Assembly: GCA_034667465.1 (NCBI GenBank)
Contig: JAXDJV010000010.1
Coordinates: 24,603-88,602, forward strand
Length of the DNA stretch: 64,000 bases
Source of the DNA: JAOBAU01 sp034667465
GTDB taxonomy: Bacteria; Acidobacteriota; Thermoanaerobaculia; Gp7-AA8
Reading direction: 5' to 3'
The notes under the pieces are model-generated. The model saw only the letters and a list, made by a program, of their open reading frames with translations, was not told where the DNA came from and did not search any database. Position numbers and translations under genes: made by a program. Shown piece by piece: positions 23,171-31,796 of this stretch; position 1 is the first letter of the stretch, and every line of letters starts with the position of its first letter.

Positions 23171-24252
23171 GATTGATCCTCCATTTGTCGAATTCGGGGC
23201 AGGACGTCGCGCCCGAAAATCATCATTTCTTCGAGTTTGGGCCAGCCGGCGATGATGAACTGCGTCACGCCAATATTCTTATAAGCGAGAAACGCGTCGC
23301 ACAACTCTTCGGGAGAGCCGACGAGGGTCATTGCGGACGAACCGTAATAAGGGACGAGTCCCGCCCAGAGGTTACGATCGAGCCAGCCGATGTCGTCGGC
23401 AGCGCTCAGCGCGTCCTTCAATCCCTTCGAATCGCTCGCCTGCAGAATGGCGCGCTCTTCCTTTTCGATCGCTTCGCTCGGACGGAGCGCTTTCGCCGCC
23501 GCGACCGCCTCGTCGTGCGTTGGACGGCAGACGACACAGAGACGGAGACAGCTCTCGATTCCTCCGGCGCGCATCTTTGCAACCAGCGGTGCGAGCTTTT
23601 CGGGCGTGTCGATGAGACGCAGCCATGCGGATGCTTTCGAGAATGCGAGGCGTTCGGCGGCGTCTGAATGTCCGGAGACGTAAATTTCCGGCGCATTGCG
23701 CGAGGGATCGACGAACGGCGTGTTGATCTGACCGTTCTCGACCCGATAGTAGTTGCCGTCGAAATTCACGCCGTCGCCGTCGCGCCAGAAATCGTGGCAG
23801 ATGCCGAGGAATTCGTCGGCGCGCGCGTAACGCTCGTCGTGTTCGAGGTAATCGCCGTAGCCGCGCTGCTCCTCATTGGAACTGCCGGCGACGATGTTCA
23901 CGGCGACACGCCCATTCGTCAGCGCTGACACGGTGTTGATTTGCTGGACGAACGTCGCCGGCTGCATGAGTCCGGAGCGGTATGCGACGATGAATTTCAA
24001 TTTCGTGGTCGCGCGTCCCATCGCGCAGGCGATGAGAATCGTGTCGGGCTCATAGCGGCTGAACGACAGCAGCACCGATTCAATCCCGGCCGCTTCCGCG
24101 CTGCGTGCGAAACGCGTCCACCCTTCGATGTCGGGGATTGCCGCCGGCGATTCCGCCTTTCGCGTGGCGACGCGACTCGTTTCCTGCGCGGTCCGCATCC
24201 CGACCTCGCCGCCCTTCGGCATCATCCAGTGAAAGCGGAGCGCGTCGTTCAC
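23167..24252 (-). CDS. LLM-class flavin-dependent monooxygenase A
   Basis: This 361-residue enzyme has the bacterial luciferase/SsuD fold: RFHWMMPKGGE at the start, AEAAGIESVLLSFSRYEPDTI, KLKFIVAYRSGLMQPATFVQQ, the FMN-binding GRVAVNIVAGSSNEEQRGYG, the DERYARADEFL helix and PEIYVSGHSDAAERLA. It resembles alkanesulfonate monooxygenase, which uses FMNH2 and O2. Its start overlaps the neighbouring genes of the operon, so expression is coupled. A second paralog follows directly upstream on the strand, sharing most of these motifs, so the two may form a heteromer or act in succession. Confidence 0.92.
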   Translation of the reverse strand: MNDALRFHWMMPKGGEVGMRTAQETSRVATRKAESPAAIPDIEGWTRFARSAEAAGIESVLLSFSRYEPDTILIACAMGRATTKLKFIVAYRSGLMQPATFVQQINTVSALTNGRVAVNIVAGSSNEEQRGYGDYLEHDERYARADEFLGICHDFWRDGDGVNFDGNYYRVENGQINTPFVDPSRNAPEIYVSGHSDAAERLAFSKASAWLRLIDTPEKLAPLVAKMRAGGIESCLRLCVVCRPTHDEAVAAAKALRPSEAIEKEERAILQASDSKGLKDALSAADDIGWLDRNLWAGLVPYYGSSAMTLVGSPEELCDAFLAYKNIGVTQFIIAGWPKLEEMMIFGRDVLPRIRQMEDQS

Positions 24253-25328
24253 GCTACACCTCGCATACGGCTCTCGCGTTCGCGGACGCGTGGCAGTACT
24301 TCGCGGCCGAAGAGATCGAGCTCGGCGATTTCCGGCCAGCCGGAGAGGATGAATTCACTGACGCCGATTCTCTTGTACTCAATGAATGCTTCGGCGACAT
24401 CGTCGGGCGTGCCGACCAGGGTCGTCCAGACCGGACCGTAATGCGGCGCGAGTCCGGCCCAGAGCCACGGTTTCAGGAAATAGGCGTCACGCTCAATGGC
24501 CGCCGACTCCGCATACATGCGCGAATCGTCTTTGACCGCGGTCAGATTCGACGTTGTACCGGCAGGCAGCATGCTCTGTGCGTGGCGAATCGCTTCGTCG
24601 CGCGTCGGGCGGCAGATGATGCAGACGCTGAGACAGACTGCCGTGCCGCGCGCTCGCATTCTGCCGACGGACGGCTGGAGTTTTTCCGGTGCGTCGGCGA
24701 CGCGCAGCCAGGTTGTGCCCTGCGAGACGGCCAGCTCTTCCGACTGTTCGGAATGGCCGGAGATATAAATCTCCGGTGCCGGTCCGCCGAGCGTTGTGTG
24801 AATGCGGCCGCGCTCGACCTGATAATAGCGGCCGTCGAAATCGACGTCGTTGCCGCGCCAGAACGCGTGACATACAGCGAGAAACTCTTCGGCGCGCGCG
24901 TACCGCTCGTCGTGCGAGAGAAAATCGCCATAACCATGCTGCTCGGCGGTCGAGCTGCCGGCGACGAGATTGAGTGCGACACGGCCGTCAGCGAACCGCG
25001 ACAAGGTATTGAATTGCTGGACGAATGTCGCCGGCTGCATGAGTCCCGATCGATACGCGACGATGAATTTCAGCTTCTCCGTTTCCTGCGCAAGCGCACA
25101 GGCGACGAGCAGCGGATCGGGCTCATGACGCGTCAGCGCAATGAGCGACGAATCGATTCCTGCTTCCTCGGCGTGCTTCGCGAATGTCAGCCAGCCGTCC
25201 ATGTCGGTAAGCCGCGCCGGCGACGTCCGGCTGGTCATCGACTCGCAGCGGAAACGGACGGCGTCGAGCGCCGTCGGCATCGCCACTTCGCCCGGCTTCG
25301 GCAGCATCCAGTGGAAGCGGAGATCCAT
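24249..25328 (-). CDS. LLM-class flavin-dependent monooxygenase B
   Basis: This is the paralog of the adjacent enzyme, about 359 residues from ATG 25328. An upstream ATG at 25403 lies inside the PhyH gene and is unlikely. The same blocks are present: LRFHWMLPKPGEVAMPTALD, KLKFIVAYRSGLMQPATFVQ, GRVALNLVAGSSTAEQHGYG, DERYARAEEFLAVCHAFW and PEIYISGHSEQSEELA. It overlaps the next gene by four bases and begins just after the PhyH stop. Tandem SsuD-like genes next to a dioxygenase and a methyltransferase suggest a pathway with several oxidations. A flavin reductase is not seen nearby. Confidence 0.92.
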   Translation of the reverse strand: MDLRFHWMLPKPGEVAMPTALDAVRFRCESMTSRTSPARLTDMDGWLTFAKHAEEAGIDSSLIALTRHEPDPLLVACALAQETEKLKFIVAYRSGLMQPATFVQQFNTLSRFADGRVALNLVAGSSTAEQHGYGDFLSHDERYARAEEFLAVCHAFWRGNDVDFDGRYYQVERGRIHTTLGGPAPEIYISGHSEQSEELAVSQGTTWLRVADAPEKLQPSVGRMRARGTAVCLSVCIICRPTRDEAIRHAQSMLPAGTTSNLTAVKDDSRMYAESAAIERDAYFLKPWLWAGLAPHYGPVWTTLVGTPDDVAEAFIEYKRIGVSEFILSGWPEIAELDLFGREVLPRVRERESRMRGVA

Positions 25329-25330
25329 CG

Positions 25331-26179
25331 TCAGACCTCCACCGTCCATGGCACGGTCGGCGGCATGACGCCGGCGCGCGACGCCCAGTCCTGTAATGCC
25401 CACGGCGGCGTGTCGATATCCTTGTAGCCACCGAGGAGCTGGCGGGTGATCGGATCGAGCATCATCAGGCGGCGGTCGTCCGGACTCTCGAGATAGACCT
25501 CCGGTTTCATCCAGCGATAGGCGTAGCCGTACATGACGACTTTCGACGTCCGCTTACTGAAATTCGGCGCGGCACTGTGGAAAATGCGATTCTCGAAAAT
25601 GAGCGCGTCGCCGGCATTGAGCTTCATGTCGCAGACCTCGACGTCGGCCGGATCGACTTCGCCCTTTGGCAGCGCCAGCGGATCGGTCTTCTTATGGCTG
25701 CCGCGCGCCATGAGCGTCATCCCGGAATCGCGTTCCGGAAAATCGGTAAGGCAGTAACAGACCTTGATGCCGACACGCGGCAGACCGCTGTGGCCGAGAT
25801 CGCGCGGAATGCGAATGTCGCGATGCCAGCCGATCCGGAACGGCGTACCGTCTTCGCCGGCCCAGCGCTTATAGATCATTGCCGTCGAATGGAGGTGAAT
25901 ATTCGGCGACAGCAATTGCACGATGAGCGGCACGGCCGGCGATTGCGTGACGAGCGAGAGGAACGGCTTTTCGCGCAGAAGACCGGGTCGGAGATCGAGG
26001 TGGTTGTAATTCGTCTTATGCGAGACCGGCGGCTTGTCGAGGAACGAGCCGGCCAGCCGATCGCCGGCTCTGACGAGCGCGTCGACGGTCTCGGCATCGA
26101 GCGCATTCCGAAGCACGAGAAATCCATCCTCATCGAATGAGCGTCGCTGTTCGGGCTCCAGCCGGTTGAACTCCATCAC
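25331..26179 (-). CDS. Phytanoyl-CoA dioxygenase (PhyH) family oxygenase
   Basis: This 282-residue Fe(II)/2-oxoglutarate oxygenase opens with the family helix (QRRSFDEDGFLVLRNALDAE). The iron site is seen in FRIGWHRDIRIPRD, where HRD is the HxD pair, and the distal His in IFENRIFHSAAPNFSKRTSKV, where the final Arg/Ser stretch would bind 2-oxoglutarate. SGMTLMARGSHKKTDP is the typical substrate loop. It overlaps the methyltransferase gene upstream by four bases and ends three bases before the LLM gene, so it belongs to the operon and probably hydroxylates an intermediate. Confidence 0.92.
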   Translation of the reverse strand: MMEFNRLEPEQRRSFDEDGFLVLRNALDAETVDALVRAGDRLAGSFLDKPPVSHKTNYNHLDLRPGLLREKPFLSLVTQSPAVPLIVQLLSPNIHLHSTAMIYKRWAGEDGTPFRIGWHRDIRIPRDLGHSGLPRVGIKVCYCLTDFPERDSGMTLMARGSHKKTDPLALPKGEVDPADVEVCDMKLNAGDALIFENRIFHSAAPNFSKRTSKVVMYGYAYRWMKPEVYLESPDDRRLMMLDPITRQLLGGYKDIDTPPWALQDWASRAGVMPPTVPWTVEV

Positions 26180-26910
26180 GATCTCCGAATGACGCAGCAG
26201 TGCTGCATTTCATTGTTCGCAGGCGGCAGGATCGTCGCGTGCGGAAACAGCGATCGCATGTAGCCGACGGTGTGGAAGACATGACACGTCTTCTGTTCCG
26301 ACGGCGAATAGGGACGAATATCTTCGCGCTCGACGTAAAGATCTTCGCCATTGACGAGCATGAACCAGCTCGCTCCTTTGACGCGCTTGATCAGCTCCTG
26401 TGTCTCCGCGGTCATGACATCGCCGCGCTCCTGTTCGAGGCGCCATTGATAGTTGTTGCCGCCATATGCGGGCCACGAGCGATGATGCGGATCGATGAAC
26501 GTAAATGCGAGCACGCCGTTCGGCGAGAGCATCGATTCGAGCTGTCCGACGAGCTGGATCATGTCGGTATGTGAGGTATTCGGGAAAACCGAGTAGGCGA
26601 CGATGAAATCGAACGGCCGGCCAAGCTCCGGCACCGGCAATTCGGCAACGCCGTATGGATTGAAGAAGAAGCAGTAGCGGTCGTAGAAGAGCCAGTTCGC
26701 TTTCGGGTACGCGGCTTTGCCGCGATCGATCGATTCTTCGACGACGTCGAGACACCAGTAGCGATCCTCATCGATCGTCGACGCCGGATCGCGCAGGATA
26801 TTGCCGATGTTGCCGCCGAAATCGAGCACCGACTTCCCGCGCCAGTCGTTCTCGCCGACCTGTTGCGAGAAATAGGTGAATTGCCCTGTCTTGCGTGAGA
26901 AAAAGACCAC
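26176..26910 (-). CDS. Class I SAM-dependent methyltransferase
   Basis: This 244-residue enzyme has motif I as KSVLDFGGNIGNIL (residues about 25-38), with Gly-Gly-Asn in place of the common GxGxG. Motif II follows at RYWCLDVVEESIDRG, then FDFIVAYSVFPNTSH and the post-motif strand SPNGVLAFTFIDPHHRSW. The acceptor region holds a YGGNNYQW loop. These are the marks of a small-molecule methyltransferase of the type found in sugar or metabolite pathways. It lies between the MptE-like gene and the PhyH gene in one operon. Confidence 0.87.
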   Translation of the reverse strand: MVFFSRKTGQFTYFSQQVGENDWRGKSVLDFGGNIGNILRDPASTIDEDRYWCLDVVEESIDRGKAAYPKANWLFYDRYCFFFNPYGVAELPVPELGRPFDFIVAYSVFPNTSHTDMIQLVGQLESMLSPNGVLAFTFIDPHHRSWPAYGGNNYQWRLEQERGDVMTAETQELIKRVKGASWFMLVNGEDLYVEREDIRPYSPSEQKTCHVFHTVGYMRSLFPHATILPPANNEMQHCCVIRRS

Positions 26911-26911
26911 G

Positions 26912-27598
26912 TCACCATCCTTCTCTTAAGACCGATTCGATATCCGCGTACTGAAAACAGGTCACGCGCGAGCGGTCGTTGCAGTTGTAAATGCGTGGCA
27001 GCCACGGCTCGCGGCTCAATTGATTGATGCTTTTGAACGACACCGCATAAACCTCGGCTTTATTACGCGCGACGTCGTATTCGTCGAAATGCGTCCCGTT
27101 GTCTTCGTAATAGTCGTAGCCGAGGAGATAAATCGGATCGCCGCCGAGAAGGATGGCGGTGTGCAGCGCGGTGCAGCCGGCGCCGCTGCCGAACCAGCCG
27201 TCGGCGAATGAACGTCCGACCTTCGTCGTCATCGACGTTCTGCCGGGCAACAACTCGAATGTATCGACGTTGTGGATGATCTCGAACGAATTCGCGTTCG
27301 TCGCCAGCGGCGCAGCTTTTTCGCCGGCGATGACCATCCCGTTGTAACTGCGCAGCGCGGTCGCGTGCGTGTTTTGCGCGGTGATGTCGATGAAGTGGAT
27401 GATCGATGGCGCGTAGTGCTCGATGATCCGATTGATGCCGATCGTGATCCGGCCGTTCAGTCGCGAGAAATCGAAGCCGCGCAGGCTGGTGCCGGTCGAG
27501 ATGACGAAAATCGGCAGCCCTTCGTAAAGGCCATCGAGTCGATGGGCGCGGGAGGTTTGCGAACGGGTCGGCTCCGGCGCTGTGATGGCGAGGGTCAT
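26912..27598 (-). CDS. MptE/DUF115-like protein
   Basis: This 228-residue protein has a nucleotide-binding start, GLPIFVISTGTSLRGFDFSRL, followed by RITIGINRIIEHYAPSIIHFID. That pattern (a G-T-S-L loop, a strand, then IGINR) is shared by MptE-like DUF115 proteins and by some sialyltransferase-fold enzymes. Later come the strand and loop PIYLLGYDYYEDNGTHF and SFKSINQLS. The fold suggests transfer of a sugar or diphosphate group. It is placed between a glycosyltransferase and a methyltransferase in the operon, and a sugar-related role is likely. The exact reaction cannot be given. Confidence 0.65.
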   Translation of the reverse strand: MTLAITAPEPTRSQTSRAHRLDGLYEGLPIFVISTGTSLRGFDFSRLNGRITIGINRIIEHYAPSIIHFIDITAQNTHATALRSYNGMVIAGEKAAPLATNANSFEIIHNVDTFELLPGRTSMTTKVGRSFADGWFGSGAGCTALHTAILLGGDPIYLLGYDYYEDNGTHFDEYDVARNKAEVYAVSFKSINQLSREPWLPRIYNCNDRSRVTCFQYADIESVLREGW

Positions 27599-27608
27599 GT
27601 CGGGCCGA

Positions 27609-28235
27609 TCAGGGATTCATGGTGTTCGGGCGGTGGATGAGAACGCGGCCGCCGCTGTCGATGACGTGCAGCCGGTCGCCGGCGCCGACGGCGTGGACGA
27701 CGAGGCTGCGCAGCGTGTCTTCACCCTGCCACGCGGTGTCGCGGACGGCGAGGTCAAAGAAGCGCTGATTCTCATTGAAGAAATCGGTGCGGCCGACGTA
27801 GAAGCCGCCGATGACTTTCGTCGCGCCGGTGATTTGGAGTGCGCCGAGGTGCGCGTCGATTGTTTTTGCACCGCGGCGCGGGCCGAAGAGCACCGCTTCG
27901 GGCTCCGCGGCGATGCTCTCCTCGACGTAGCGGAACCAGTCGGAGGCGAGCTGCACGTCGGCGTCGAGCTTGATGAAGTACGGCGCGGTGGCGAGCTTGT
28001 GGAGATCGCGGACGGCGAAGAGCTCGAAGTTCCGGTAGCCGTCGCGGCTGTGATGCGGCTCGTGAAGCACGTCGTAAAGCCCATCGAGCCGGTGCAGGTC
28101 CTCAGGCGAGAGGAAGCAGGAGCCGAGATGGACGCGTCCATGCGGAAGGAGCATCGGGAGAAGGTTCTCGAGCAGCGGGACGTGTTCTTCTCCGCCGCAA
28201 ACGAATAAATCGAATGCCGTTTTGGGGTCGTTCAT
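27609..28235 (-). CDS. Glycosyltransferase-like protein
   Basis: This 208-residue GT-A type protein has the metal-binding DXD motif in YFIKLDADVQLASDWFRYV (about residues 87-105) and the end-of-sheet GAGDRLHVIDSGG. The start FDLFVCGGEEHVPLLENLLP replaces the usual first strand-loop-helix of family 2 enzymes. It is somewhat shorter than most GT2 proteins. It is the first gene of the minus-strand operon that runs to 21995. Its start lies 37 bases behind a GGGTAGGGAAA block, and no other promoter-like site is seen. Confidence 0.75.
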   Translation of the reverse strand: MNDPKTAFDLFVCGGEEHVPLLENLLPMLLPHGRVHLGSCFLSPEDLHRLDGLYDVLHEPHHSRDGYRNFELFAVRDLHKLATAPYFIKLDADVQLASDWFRYVEESIAAEPEAVLFGPRRGAKTIDAHLGALQITGATKVIGGFYVGRTDFFNENQRFFDLAVRDTAWQGEDTLRSLVVHAVGAGDRLHVIDSGGRVLIHRPNTMNP

Positions 28236-28252
28236 GAGGGACGCTCAACAGA

Positions 28253-28304
28253 GGAGTGTCGGCATCGGGGAGTTTCCCTACCCGCCCGATCCAGGGTAGG
28301 GGAA
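28253..28304. promoter_or_regulatory. Divergent promoter with paired GGGTAGGG motifs
   Basis: On the minus strand GGGTAGGGAAA (28283-28273) is followed after ten bases by CCGACACTCC (28262-28253), 17 bases before the ATG at 28235. On the plus strand GGGTAGGGGAA (28294-28304) faces the AraC gene. The two halves form an inverted repeat with a ten-base spacer, so one factor could control both directions. Confidence 0.5.
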
Positions 28305-28331
28305 GAATCGGTTCGCGGCCCTCCCTTAGGC

Positions 28332-28682
28332 ATGGGCGACACGAGATCCTGGTGGCTGGCGGCGGCAGAGCTGTACATCGCTGAGTGTGAGGCGCACGCG
28401 AGCTCGGTCCGCGCCTCGGAGTTCGCATCGCGGATGCAGCGAACGCCGGTGCAGCTCGTCCGCGAGTTCCGGCAGTCGGTCGGTTTCTGCGTGAAGGTCT
28501 ACTTCAGCAGCCGCCAGATCGCGCGCGCCGCCGAGCTGCTGCGGACGACGCGGCGAACGACGGCCGACATCGCCCTGCGCGCGGGGTTCGGGACGTCGCG
28601 ATCGTTCTTCCGCGCCTTCCGGCGTTCCACCGGAATGTCGCCAGCGGAATTCAGGAAACAAATGTCACTTGGCGAGCAATAG
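28332..28682 (+). CDS. AraC-type helix-turn-helix regulator
   Basis: This 116-residue protein is nearly all DNA-binding domain. A first helix-turn-helix contains ASEFASRMQRTPVQLVREFR, a linker helix VKVYFSSRQIARAAELLR follows, and the second helix-turn-helix TTADIALRAGFGTSRSFFRAFR ends in the hallmark TGMSPAEFRKQ. No sensing domain precedes it, so it may respond through partner binding or levels alone. It lies between the metabolite operon, from which it diverges, and the lanthipeptide-like locus, which it precedes in the same direction. It is the best candidate regulator for either. Confidence 0.88.
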   Translation: MGDTRSWWLAAAELYIAECEAHASSVRASEFASRMQRTPVQLVREFRQSVGFCVKVYFSSRQIARAAELLRTTRRTTADIALRAGFGTSRSFFRAFRRSTGMSPAEFRKQMSLGEQ

Positions 28683-28695
28683 TTAGGGCATTAAG

Positions 28696-28732
28696 TTCCG
28701 CGTTACGTCCTCTGGTTTCCCGGTACGCGGAA
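28696..28732 (+). terminator. Hairpin between the AraC gene and the Cys-rich precursor gene
   Basis: TTCCGCGTTAC (28696-28706) pairs with GTACGCGGAA (28723-28732), ten base pairs with one bulged T and a 16-base loop. It lies 14 bases after the AraC stop and could end that transcript or shape the leader of the precursor gene. The rest of 28733-28895 shows only a ribosome binding site (AAGGAG) before the ATG at 28896. Confidence 0.45.
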
Positions 28733-28895
28733 TTAGTGTCGATGCTTCAGCGAAGCACAGCAGGGATCCCCGGCCGTTCCGGGAAGCTCGCGCGAACACT
28801 CCTCCGCGCCGACTACTCACACCGCCATTTTCGATCACTGAGCGCCGCCCGCGGCGGCAGCTGAACCTGCGACACAACAACGCAAGGAGCACAAG

Positions 28896-30689
28896 ATGGC
28901 GAAGAACGATCCTCCCCCGAGTGCAGACTTCATCGGCCGCGTCGTCGGCGACGCGAAGAACCCGCCGGCGGTGCGAATGCTCACCGGCTGGCTCGGTGCG
29001 TCCGGCGAAGAAAACTATTCGCGTCTCTACACCGATGCGGAGCTGAGCGCGTACGTCGACATTCCGTCGGACGCGATCCTCTACACGGAGCCGATCCGCG
29101 ACGTGCAGCCGGCCGGCGGCGTGATGGTGTGGGTGAAGAGCGATGCGGTGCTCAAGGCCGGTGGTTCCGCTGCCAGCCGCGCCGCGCGTTTCCTCCAGGG
29201 ACAGGTCCAGCAGGATTTCGCCAAAGACCCTGCCGCGATCGGCAAAGCCGGATTCCGCTGCGTGACCGAGGTGCCGTGCGGTGAGCCGACCGGCTTCAGC
29301 GGACTCTGTACGAATGCGCCGCAGATGGGCGGTGCGTGGCCGTGCTTCACTGCGCCGCCGCACTGTTTCGAGCCGACCGGGTTCACCGGCAAATGCACGC
29401 CGGTGCCGTGGCCGAATCCGACCGAGTACGTCGGCTGCACCATCTATCACTGTCCGACGAACGACCTGACGCAGAACCCGCGCATCTGCCGGCTCATCGA
29501 AACGCATCTGCCGAATTGCCCGCCGGCAGGCGCTGACGTCGATCCACAGCGTCCGCCGACCTCGCTGGAAGGCTGCGGCTACACGAAGTCGTGGGGCTTG
29601 TGTGACACGCGGATTCCGAACTGTCCGCCGCAGACGGCTGGTTGTCCGGTGATCCCGACGCAGACTCCCGGCTGCAGCTTCAGTAAGAATCCGATCTGCA
29701 CCGATCTGCCGGGATGCGCGACGAACACCGCGCCGCCGCGATGCATCTTCATCACACGCGACCAGGCGTGCGGCGTGACGAAGCGGCCGGGATGCGGACC
29801 CCTCTTCGCGCAAGCCGCGCGATTCGGAGTCGATACCGCGCCGATCGATACCGCGCCGGCGCCGGTGGTTCAGCCGCAGACGGTGATCAATTTCAACTGC
29901 GCGCCGTCGTTCTCATTCGACTGTCAGCCGAGCACGACGCCGGATTGCAACCCATCGGCGATCGACGCCTGTCCGACCATAAAGATATGCGTGACTACGC
30001 ATTGTGATACCGCGCAACCGACGTCGTTGTGTACGCAGTTCGCCGCAGCCTGCCCGACGAAGTTCGCCGAAGTTTGCCCGACGCAGCCGCCGAACGTTTG
30101 CCCGACGCAGTCGCCGAACCTTTGCACGACGGCGTGCGGCGAGAAGTGTCAGTCGCAACAGCTCGAATGTACGAAGGTCGGATGTCTAACCCATGTCGGT
30201 CCGGCGTGTCCGAATACCGTGTCATTCCCCGACTGTCCGCAGCCGACGGTCGATCCGAATCAGTGCCCGACGATTCCGGGACCGTTGTGCCCGGACACGT
30301 TCGTGACGGGATGTCCTCCGTCGCAGTTCGGCGTGCCGTGTCCGACGAACGGCGGTCCTCAGTGTCCGTCAGTCGCCTTCCCGTGTCCGACCGATACAGC
30401 GCTCGATTGCACGTTCACCGTCACGCTCGACGGTGCGAATTGCCCGACGCAGTTCAGTCCGAACTGCCAGAGCGTCGTCATCTGTCAGCAGACGGTGCCC
30501 GCGCCGTGCACGATCAACGTCGCGCAGCCGTTCGCGGCCGCGCGTCAGCAGCAGGTCGCATCGCAGTTCTGTCCGCGGCCGACGATCTGGACGCAGATCG
30601 GACCGCGATGCTTTCCAACGGTGACTCGCAACATTAACTGTCTGATCACGAATGTGTGTCCGACGGTGCTTCCATTCTGTGCGAGGTGA
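28896..30689 (+). CDS. Cys/Pro/Thr-repeat protein, candidate giant lanthipeptide precursor
   Basis: The 597-residue product has two unlike parts. Residues 1-121 contain no Cys: a folded-looking leader with MLTGWLGASGEENYSRLY, ELSAYVDIPSDAILYTEP and GGVMVWVKSDAVL. Residues 122-597 contain 53 Cys (my hand count), many Pro, and Thr repeatedly near the Cys. CPT occurs ten times, as in CPTQPPNVC and CPTQSPNLC, which give Thr-x5-Cys spacings fitting (methyl)lanthionine rings. There is no Sec signal, which argues against a plain disulfide-rich exported protein. The gene is followed six bases later by a kinase gene, then a HopA1-like gene and a LanC-like gene. A role as their substrate is inferred; a metal-binding or structural protein is the main alternative. 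AAGGAG precedes the ATG. Confidence 0.7.
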   Translation: MAKNDPPPSADFIGRVVGDAKNPPAVRMLTGWLGASGEENYSRLYTDAELSAYVDIPSDAILYTEPIRDVQPAGGVMVWVKSDAVLKAGGSAASRAARFLQGQVQQDFAKDPAAIGKAGFRCVTEVPCGEPTGFSGLCTNAPQMGGAWPCFTAPPHCFEPTGFTGKCTPVPWPNPTEYVGCTIYHCPTNDLTQNPRICRLIETHLPNCPPAGADVDPQRPPTSLEGCGYTKSWGLCDTRIPNCPPQTAGCPVIPTQTPGCSFSKNPICTDLPGCATNTAPPRCIFITRDQACGVTKRPGCGPLFAQAARFGVDTAPIDTAPAPVVQPQTVINFNCAPSFSFDCQPSTTPDCNPSAIDACPTIKICVTTHCDTAQPTSLCTQFAAACPTKFAEVCPTQPPNVCPTQSPNLCTTACGEKCQSQQLECTKVGCLTHVGPACPNTVSFPDCPQPTVDPNQCPTIPGPLCPDTFVTGCPPSQFGVPCPTNGGPQCPSVAFPCPTDTALDCTFTVTLDGANCPTQFSPNCQSVVICQQTVPAPCTINVAQPFAAARQQQVASQFCPRPTIWTQIGPRCFPTVTRNINCLITNVCPTVLPFCAR

Positions 30690-30695
30690 GCGGGA

Positions 30696-31796
30696 GTGAA
30701 TCGTAACGATCTCGTTCATTACCTCATCGAGCGCGGGCTCCTCGATCATCGCGTCGTCGTCGACGGCGACGTGATGGTCGTGGAGGGGACGCGCCGTCAT
30801 CACAACTTCTCCGTCATCTGCCGAGACGGCGCCGGGCTGTTCGTCAAGCAGATGCAGCCCGATCAGGCGTTCTCCGCGCAGACGCTGCAGAAGGAAGCGG
30901 CGTGCTACGTGATGATGGAGAGCGATCCGGCGCTGGCCGGTATCCACGCGCTGATGCCGCGCTTTCGTTCGTACGATCCCGATCGTCATCTGCTTGTGCT
31001 CGATCTGATCGCCGGCGGTGAGAATCTTTCCGAGTTTCATCGCCGCGTGAATGCGTTCCCGGAAGGGGTCGCACGCCGCGTCGGCGAGCTCGTGGCGCGC
31101 TATCACGAGACGTCGCGCCGCGACCTGCTGCCGCGCGCGAACGCTGCGATCTTTCAGGGACAACCGCCGTGGATTCTCTCGTTTCATCTGATGCCGCGCG
31201 GCTCGATGCAGAACCTGAGCGCGGCGAACGGACAGTTCATGACGATCCTGCAGAGCTACCCCGATTTCGGAGTGGAGCTCGACCGGTTGCGAACCGGCTG
31301 GAGGCGGGATGCACTGATGCATGGCGACATGAAGTTCGACAATGTGGTCGTGCAGACTGACGCCGCGACGAATGAGCAGACGATGCACGTCGTCGACTGG
31401 GAACTGGCCGACGTCGGTGATTCCGCGTGGGACGTCGCGTCGATTCTGCAGGCGTATCTGACGTGGTGGATCGCCACGCTGCAAGAGGTTCCGGCCGGTG
31501 CGTCGAATGATGCGGCGCGGTATCCGCTCGAAACGATTCAGCCGGCCATTCGCGCGTTCTGGGACGCGTACGTATCGGCGCGCGGACTGACGTCGCGCGA
31601 CGCTGACGCGGAGCTCGAGCGCGCCGTCAGCTACGCTGGCGCGCGGATGCTGCAAACCGTTTATGAATCGATGGTGTGGGCGCAGTCGCTCACGCAGCAG
31701 GCGGTCTGGCAGGTGCAGGCCTGCATGAACATCCTGCGCGATCCGCGTTCCGCCGCCAGCGATCTCCTCGGCTTCACGGCAGGTGTCCATGTCTGA
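30696..31796 (+). CDS. APH-fold kinase, class V LanK-like
   Basis: This 366-residue protein has an aminoglycoside-phosphotransferase fold with its key residues kept: Lys51 in GLFVKQM, Glu67 in the C-helix, the catalytic loop H209-G-D211-M-K-F-D-N216 and the metal-binding Asp234 in VVDWELAD. In class V lanthipeptide clusters (lexapeptide LxmK type) such a kinase phosphorylates Ser/Thr of the precursor before elimination. The GTG start lies six bases after the precursor gene. The stop overlaps the HopA1-like gene by eight bases. It could also be an ordinary small-molecule phosphotransferase, but the gene order with the HopA1 and LanC genes makes the lanthipeptide role more likely. Confidence 0.85.
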   Translation: MNRNDLVHYLIERGLLDHRVVVDGDVMVVEGTRRHHNFSVICRDGAGLFVKQMQPDQAFSAQTLQKEAACYVMMESDPALAGIHALMPRFRSYDPDRHLLVLDLIAGGENLSEFHRRVNAFPEGVARRVGELVARYHETSRRDLLPRANAAIFQGQPPWILSFHLMPRGSMQNLSAANGQFMTILQSYPDFGVELDRLRTGWRRDALMHGDMKFDNVVVQTDAATNEQTMHVVDWELADVGDSAWDVASILQAYLTWWIATLQEVPAGASNDAARYPLETIQPAIRAFWDAYVSARGLTSRDADAELERAVSYAGARMLQTVYESMVWAQSLTQQAVWQVQACMNILRDPRSAASDLLGFTAGVHV

